DNA of 9,823 bases, from NCBI GenBank assembly GCA_002454975.1, contig DKJZ01000023.1, positions 1-9,823 on the forward strand, written 5' to 3'. Source of the stretch: Hylemonella sp. UBA6679. Its GTDB lineage: Bacteria > Pseudomonadota > Gammaproteobacteria > Burkholderiales > Burkholderiaceae_C. Made by a program: the position numbers and the translations under genes. Below are positions 7,028 through 9,823 of this stretch, in pieces (the first letter of the stretch is position 1; each line of letters starts with the position of its first letter). A model generated the notes under the pieces. It was not told where the DNA came from. It made no database searches and saw nothing but the letters and a program-made list of their open reading frames with translations.

Positions 7028-7059
7028 AAGCCGCAGGCCAGCTGGTCTGCGGCTTTTTT
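7028..7059 (+). terminator. Rho-independent terminator of the SDR gene
   Basis: AAGCCGCAG (7028-7036) pairs with CTGCGGCTT (7047-7055), and the helix continues through a G-T pair into CC/GG (7038-7039 with 7044-7045), closed by AGCT. Six T residues follow (7054-7059). It lies 20 bp after the SDR stop codon and 21 bp before the dnaG start, separating the two units. Confidence 0.92.
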
Positions 7060-7068
7060 ATCGCCTTC

Positions 7069-7080
7069 TAGAATCGGGGG
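7069..7080 (+). promoter_or_regulatory. Candidate dnaG promoter -10 abutting the start codon
   Basis: TAGAAT (7069-7074) is followed by CGGGGG and then the dnaG ATG at 7081. A start about 7 nt after this box would fall on the ATG and give a leaderless mRNA. The G run could also act as a poor, very close ribosome site. No good -35 is seen, as the region is the terminator stem. Confidence 0.4.
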
Positions 7081-8949
7081 ATGGCCATCCCTCAGACCTT
7101 CATCCAGGAGTTGATCGCGCGTGCCGACGTGGTGGAGATCGTCGGGCGCACGGTGCAGCTCAAAAAGGGCGGGGCCAATTACATGGGACTGTGCCCGTTC
7201 CATGCGGAAAAATCGCCATCTTTCACGGTGAGTCCGGCCAAGCAGTTCTACCATTGCTTTGGGTGCGGCAAAAACGGCAATGCCATCAGCTTTTTGATGG
7301 AGCACGCCGGCATGAACTTTGTGGAAGCCGTCAAAGACCTGGCGCAGCAATACGGCATGCAGGTGCCCGAAGACGAACGCGATCCGCAAGACCGCGCCCG
7401 CGCTGCCGCACAACGCGAAAAACAAGCCACCCTCACCGATGTGCTCGACCAGGCCGGTCAAGCCTGGCGCGAGCAACTCAAAAAAAGCCCGCGAGCCATT
7501 GACTACCTCAAGTCACGCGGGCTCTCGGGGCAAGTGGCCAAACAGTTTGGCCTGGGCTACGCCCCCGAGGGCTGGCGGGGACTTGCCAGCGTGTTTGCCA
7601 AGTACGATGACCCGTTGCTGGTGGAGAGCGGCCTGGTCATCACCGCGGCTGACGAAGGTGAAGAAGAGAAGCGCTACGACCGCTTTCGCGACCGCATCAT
7701 GTTCCCCATCCGCAACGTCAAGGGCGAAACCATCGGCTTTGGCGGGCGGGTGCTGGGCGATGAAAAACCCAAATACCTCAACTCACCCGAAACCCCAGTG
7801 TTCAGCAAGGGGCGCGAGCTCTATGGCCTGTTTGAGGCCCGCACCGCCATTCGCGAGGCGGGTTATGTGCTGGTCACCGAAGGCTACATGGACGTGGTGG
7901 CCCTGGCCCAATTGGGCTTTGCCAACGCGGTGGCCACCTTGGGCACGGCCTGCACCACCGACCATGTGCAAAAGCTGTTTCGTTTCACCGACAAGGTGGT
8001 TTTTAGCTTCGATGGCGATGCCGCAGGCCGGCGCGCTGCGCGCAAAGCCCTCGATGGCGCCCTGCCCTATGCCAACGACACCCGCAGCGTGAAGTTCTTG
8101 TTTTTGCCGGCCGAGCACGACCCCGACAGCTACATCCGCGCGTTTGGGCAAGAGGCTTTTTCTCGCTATGTGCTTGAGGCGGTTCCGCTGAGCCGCTTTT
8201 TGATCGACAGCGCGCGCGATGGCTGCGACCTCAACACCGCCGAAGGCCGCGCCCACCTGGCCAGCAATGCCAAGCCGCTGTGGATGCTCATGCCCGATGG
8301 CGCGCTCAAACGCCAATTGCTGGGCGAGCTCGCGGAGATGGTGGGCCTGTCTGTCAAAGAGCTCAGCGAGCTGTGGGACCCAACGGCAGCCCAGTCTCGG
8401 CCTGCCAAATCAGACAAATACCCCAAAAGCTACCAAAAAGATAGCAACAACACACCGTACGCTAAGGCTTACAAGCCAAAAACGGTAAGAGGTTTACGCC
8501 AGGTGCCCAACAGCCGGGCCGACCACGCCACCCGGCTTTTGCTCAGCTACAGCGCCTTGTGGCACGAGTTGTCCAACGAAGACCATGAACTTTTAAGCCG
8601 CCTGCCGGGCGACCATGGCGCTTTGTTCACCTGGCTCGAAGGTCAGTTGCATGAACACGGGGCACTGCCTTGGGCCGCGCTGCGCGAGGGTCTGCGCGAG
8701 CACGCGCTGGAGGGCCATGTGCTGCGTCTCATGGGCCAAGACACGCTGGCCCAAGACAACGCCACCAGCGAAGTTCGCCATGAGCTGCGTCATGTGCTGG
8801 ACCGCATGCTGGTGGAGCACTTGAAAATGATGGAAACCCAGGCCATTGAAGAGGCCAACATCGACCCGCAAGCCCTGGGCCGCTACCGGGCCTTGCTGGC
8901 AAGGCGGCGCGAACTTGAAAGCCAGCAAGCGCCAGCGGCGAATAACTAA
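7081..8949 (+). CDS. dnaG: DNA primase DnaG
   Basis: It makes the RNA primers for lagging-strand synthesis at the replication fork, in partnership with the DnaB helicase. The protein has 622 residues, against 581 in E. coli. The N-terminal CHC2 zinc ribbon has ligands C38, H41, C59 and C62 (CPFH, HCFGCG). The RNA polymerase core (about 125-365) includes RFRDRIMFPI and IGFGGRVLGD, and its TOPRIM part has E267 (VTEGYMD) and D311/D313 (FSFDGDAAGRRAA). The DnaB-binding C-terminal domain is about 480-615. The hinge at about 441-474 (DNA 8401-8502) is Lys/Tyr/Asn-rich and AT-rich, with codons unlike its surroundings, such as AGA, GTA and TTA. The start follows TAGAAT and a G run directly. dnaG precedes rpoD, the conserved core of the macromolecular synthesis operon; rpsU is not adjacent. 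Confidence 0.97.
   Translation: MAIPQTFIQELIARADVVEIVGRTVQLKKGGANYMGLCPFHAEKSPSFTVSPAKQFYHCFGCGKNGNAISFLMEHAGMNFVEAVKDLAQQYGMQVPEDERDPQDRARAAAQREKQATLTDVLDQAGQAWREQLKKSPRAIDYLKSRGLSGQVAKQFGLGYAPEGWRGLASVFAKYDDPLLVESGLVITAADEGEEEKRYDRFRDRIMFPIRNVKGETIGFGGRVLGDEKPKYLNSPETPVFSKGRELYGLFEARTAIREAGYVLVTEGYMDVVALAQLGFANAVATLGTACTTDHVQKLFRFTDKVVFSFDGDAAGRRAARKALDGALPYANDTRSVKFLFLPAEHDPDSYIRAFGQEAFSRYVLEAVPLSRFLIDSARDGCDLNTAEGRAHLASNAKPLWMLMPDGALKRQLLGELAEMVGLSVKELSELWDPTAAQSRPAKSDKYPKSYQKDSNNTPYAKAYKPKTVRGLRQVPNSRADHATRLLLSYSALWHELSNEDHELLSRLPGDHGALFTWLEGQLHEHGALPWAALREGLREHALEGHVLRLMGQDTLAQDNATSEVRHELRHVLDRMLVEHLKMMETQAIEEANIDPQALGRYRALLARRRELESQQAPAANN
8425..8500. repeat. AT-rich, repeat-like insert inside dnaG hinge
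   Basis: This in-frame stretch contains GCTA (8429-8432) and TAGC (8442-8445) around an A-rich loop. GGCTT-AC-AAGCC (8466-8477) follows, then CAAAAACGG. It is clearly poorer in GC than the rest of dnaG. The layout (GCTAC/TAGC hairpin, second small inverted repeat, A-rich tail) resembles short interspersed repeats I remember from Comamonadaceae genomes. That likeness is from memory and was not searched. Confidence 0.4.
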
Positions 8950-8962
8950 GGTCAAACTGACC

Positions 8963-8992
8963 AAGCCCGGGCCATGAAGGCGCCTGGGTTTT
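8963..8992 (+). terminator. Possible terminator or attenuator at the end of dnaG
   Basis: AAGCCCGGGC (8963-8972) can pair with GCCTGGGTTT (8982-8991) over 10 bp, with two G-T pairs, around a 9-nt loop. The T tract is short (TTTT). A smaller hairpin GGTCA-AAC-TGACC (8950-8962) comes directly after the stop codon. Together they could reduce readthrough of dnaG transcription into rpoD. Confidence 0.4.
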
Positions 8993-8995
8993 GGG

Positions 8996-9001
8996 TATAA
9001 T
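8996..9001 (+). promoter_or_regulatory. rpoD promoter -10 box
   Basis: This is a perfect TATAAT in the context GGGTATAATCC. The -35 region at the 17-bp spacing (GCCATG, 8973-8978) is poor and falls inside the dnaG hairpin. Transcription would start near 9008, leaving a leader of about 180 nt before rpoD. The region 9008-9095 holds no further feature I can name. Confidence 0.65.
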
Positions 9002-9095
9002 CCATTTTGCAAGTGCGACAGCAACACCTCCGGGCCCTGCCAACCGTTGACACAGCTTCACGACCGGCTCCCTCACCGCAAGGACTGCACACCAA

Positions 9096-9179
9096 ATGTT
9101 CGCCCCACAGCTTGCACCAGCCCCTCTTTTCCCTCTCGCCTGCTGGCGATTTTTACTCCGTGTTCGTCGATTTTTCTGA
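9096..9179 (+). CDS. Upstream small ORF in the rpoD leader (27 codons)
   Basis: ATG at 9096 to TGA at 9177-9179. AAGGA lies 11 nt before the ATG, a weak, distant ribosome site. The peptide starts MFAPQLAPAP and ends CWRFLLRVRRFF, basic and aromatic with four arginines in its second half. Its stop codon is part of TGAGGTG, the likely Shine-Dalgarno region of rpoD, and rpoD starts 11 nt after it. This suits translational coupling or a leader-peptide switch. I do not recognise the peptide, and it could be a chance frame. Confidence 0.35.
   Translation: MFAPQLAPAPLFPLACWRFLLRVRRFF
9136..9154 (+). promoter_or_regulatory. Terminator-like hairpin within the rpoD leader
   Basis: TCGCC (9136-9140), loop TGCT, GGCGA (9145-9149), then TTTTT (9150-9154). 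The stem is only 5 bp but is followed by a clean U run, as in small attenuators. It lies wholly inside the small upstream frame, so a ribosome translating that frame would open it. Confidence 0.4.
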
Positions 9180-9190
9180 GGTGTTTTTCC

Positions 9191-9823
9191 ATGCCCGCTA
9201 AAAAGTCCGCTCCCGTCAAGCCCAAGGCCGCGCCCAAAGCCCAGCCCGAAGCATTGAGCAAAAAAACGGTGACTGCCAAGTCATCGGCCAGCACGGCTGC
9301 GTCCAAGAAAGCCGCCCCCTTGCCTGCTGCCAAAACCCCCAAAGCTGAAAAAACCACCGCCAAGGCCACGGCCCAAGCCCTGAAGAAAACAGCTGCTGCC
9401 GAAGAAGACACCCCGAAAAAAGCAGCCAAAGCTGCTGCACCTGCTGCGCCAGCCGCCAAAACCGGCGCCAAGCGCGGCCGCAAGCCCAAGGCCGACGCCG
9501 CCAAGCCCATGGAAGACGAAGACTTGTCCGACATCGAAGCGGAGTTTGCCGAAGAGCCTGCTGCTGCTGAAACCACGGGCGAAAAGGTCAAGCCTTTGCG
9601 CATGAAGATCAGCAAGGCCAAAGAACGCGCCTTGATGAAAGAGTTTGGCTTGGACGAGACCGTCTTGTCTGAAGAAGACATGGCCAAGCGCCGCCAACGC
9701 CTCAAAACCCTGATCAAGCTGGGCAAGACCCGCGGCTACCTCACGCACGGCGAAATCTCCGACCACTTGCCCGACAAGCTGGTCGATGCCGAGACCCTCG
9801 AGGTCGTGATCTCCATGCTCAAC
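9191..9823 (+). CDS. rpoD: RNA polymerase primary sigma factor RpoD (sigma-70), N-terminal 211 residues
   Basis: The vegetative sigma factor, which directs RNA polymerase to housekeeping promoters. Only the N-terminus is in the window. Residues 1-105 form a low-complexity Lys/Ala/Pro-rich tail starting MPAKKSAPVK, with a KRGRKPK patch at 94-100. An acidic stretch follows at 107-131 (EDEDLSDIEAEFAEEP). Sigma region 1.1 begins near 165 with RQRLKTLIKLGKTRGYLTHG and continues EISDHLPDKLVDAETLEVVISMLN at the edge; regions 1.2-4 lie outside. The ATG is supported by GAGGTG with 8-nt spacing. It sits 241 bp behind dnaG with its own TATAAT promoter. The extended tail is, as I recall, usual for Burkholderiales RpoD. 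Confidence 0.96.
   Translation, partial: MPAKKSAPVKPKAAPKAQPEALSKKTVTAKSSASTAASKKAAPLPAAKTPKAEKTTAKATAQALKKTAAAEEDTPKKAAKAAAPAAPAAKTGAKRGRKPKADAAKPMEDEDLSDIEAEFAEEPAAAETTGEKVKPLRMKISKAKERALMKEFGLDETVLSEEDMAKRRQRLKTLIKLGKTRGYLTHGEISDHLPDKLVDAETLEVVISMLN

Noticed and set aside
8914..8920. CTTGAAA at the end of dnaG as a heat-shock sigma-32 -35 for rpoD
   Set aside because: No CCCCATNT-like -10 follows at 11-16 bp.
9047..9052. Perfect TTGACA that could be a second rpoD promoter -35
   Set aside because: No -10-like hexamer lies 16-18 bp downstream (CCCTCA region).
9007..9201. TTG-initiated 64-codon frame in the rpoD leader
   Set aside because: It has no ribosome site, starts at the probable transcription start, and runs out of frame into rpoD without motifs.
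9073..9726. Minus-strand open frame (217 codons) opposite rpoD
   Set aside because: RpoD is certain here, and the antisense product is an Ala/Ser/Phe-rich mirror of the Lys/Ala tail codons.

Overview
The window looks like a housekeeping stretch of a betaproteobacterial chromosome, most likely order Burkholderiales, family Comamonadaceae (a Limnohabitans-, Rhodoferax- or Polaromonas-like organism). The evidence is the GC-rich codon use, a PhaR-type polyhydroxyalkanoate regulator beside rimO, an RpoD with a long Lys/Ala/Pro-rich amino-terminal tail, and the style of the RNase R and DnaG proteins. The genus is inferred from protein style and was not searched.

Left part (1-1701): the 5' two thirds of rnr (RNase R) run leftward off the window edge. 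A divergent tRNA-Leu(CAG) starts 34 bp from the rnr start codon and ends in a strong hairpin terminator. That terminator probably also serves rimO, which converges on it.

Middle part (1702-6131), all on the minus strand and read right to left: tRNA-Val(GAC) with its own terminator, dinG (iron-sulfur helicase), phaR (PHA regulator), then rimO (ribosomal protein S12 methylthiotransferase) 50 bp behind phaR. phaR has a good Shine-Dalgarno sequence, a TAGAAT -10 box and a TGC-type palindrome that fits autoregulation.

Right part (6132-9823), all on the plus strand: an HSD10-like short-chain 3-hydroxyacyl-CoA dehydrogenase behind a perfect 18-bp palindrome, a terminator, dnaG (primase), and the first 211 codons of rpoD (primary sigma factor). 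dnaG-rpoD is the conserved core of the macromolecular synthesis operon, without rpsU next to it. rpoD has its own TATAAT promoter just after a hairpin that ends dnaG, and a leader of about 180 nt. That leader contains a 27-codon upstream frame whose stop codon overlaps the rpoD Shine-Dalgarno sequence.

I see no mobile element, prophage, CRISPR array, toxin-antitoxin pair or defence system. The most interesting signals are regulatory or small-scale: the rpoD leader, an AT-rich repeat-like insertion in the DnaG hinge, the palindrome before the dehydrogenase, an RNase R without its usual N-terminal helix-turn-helix, and several start codons with -10-like boxes only 6-7 bp upstream.
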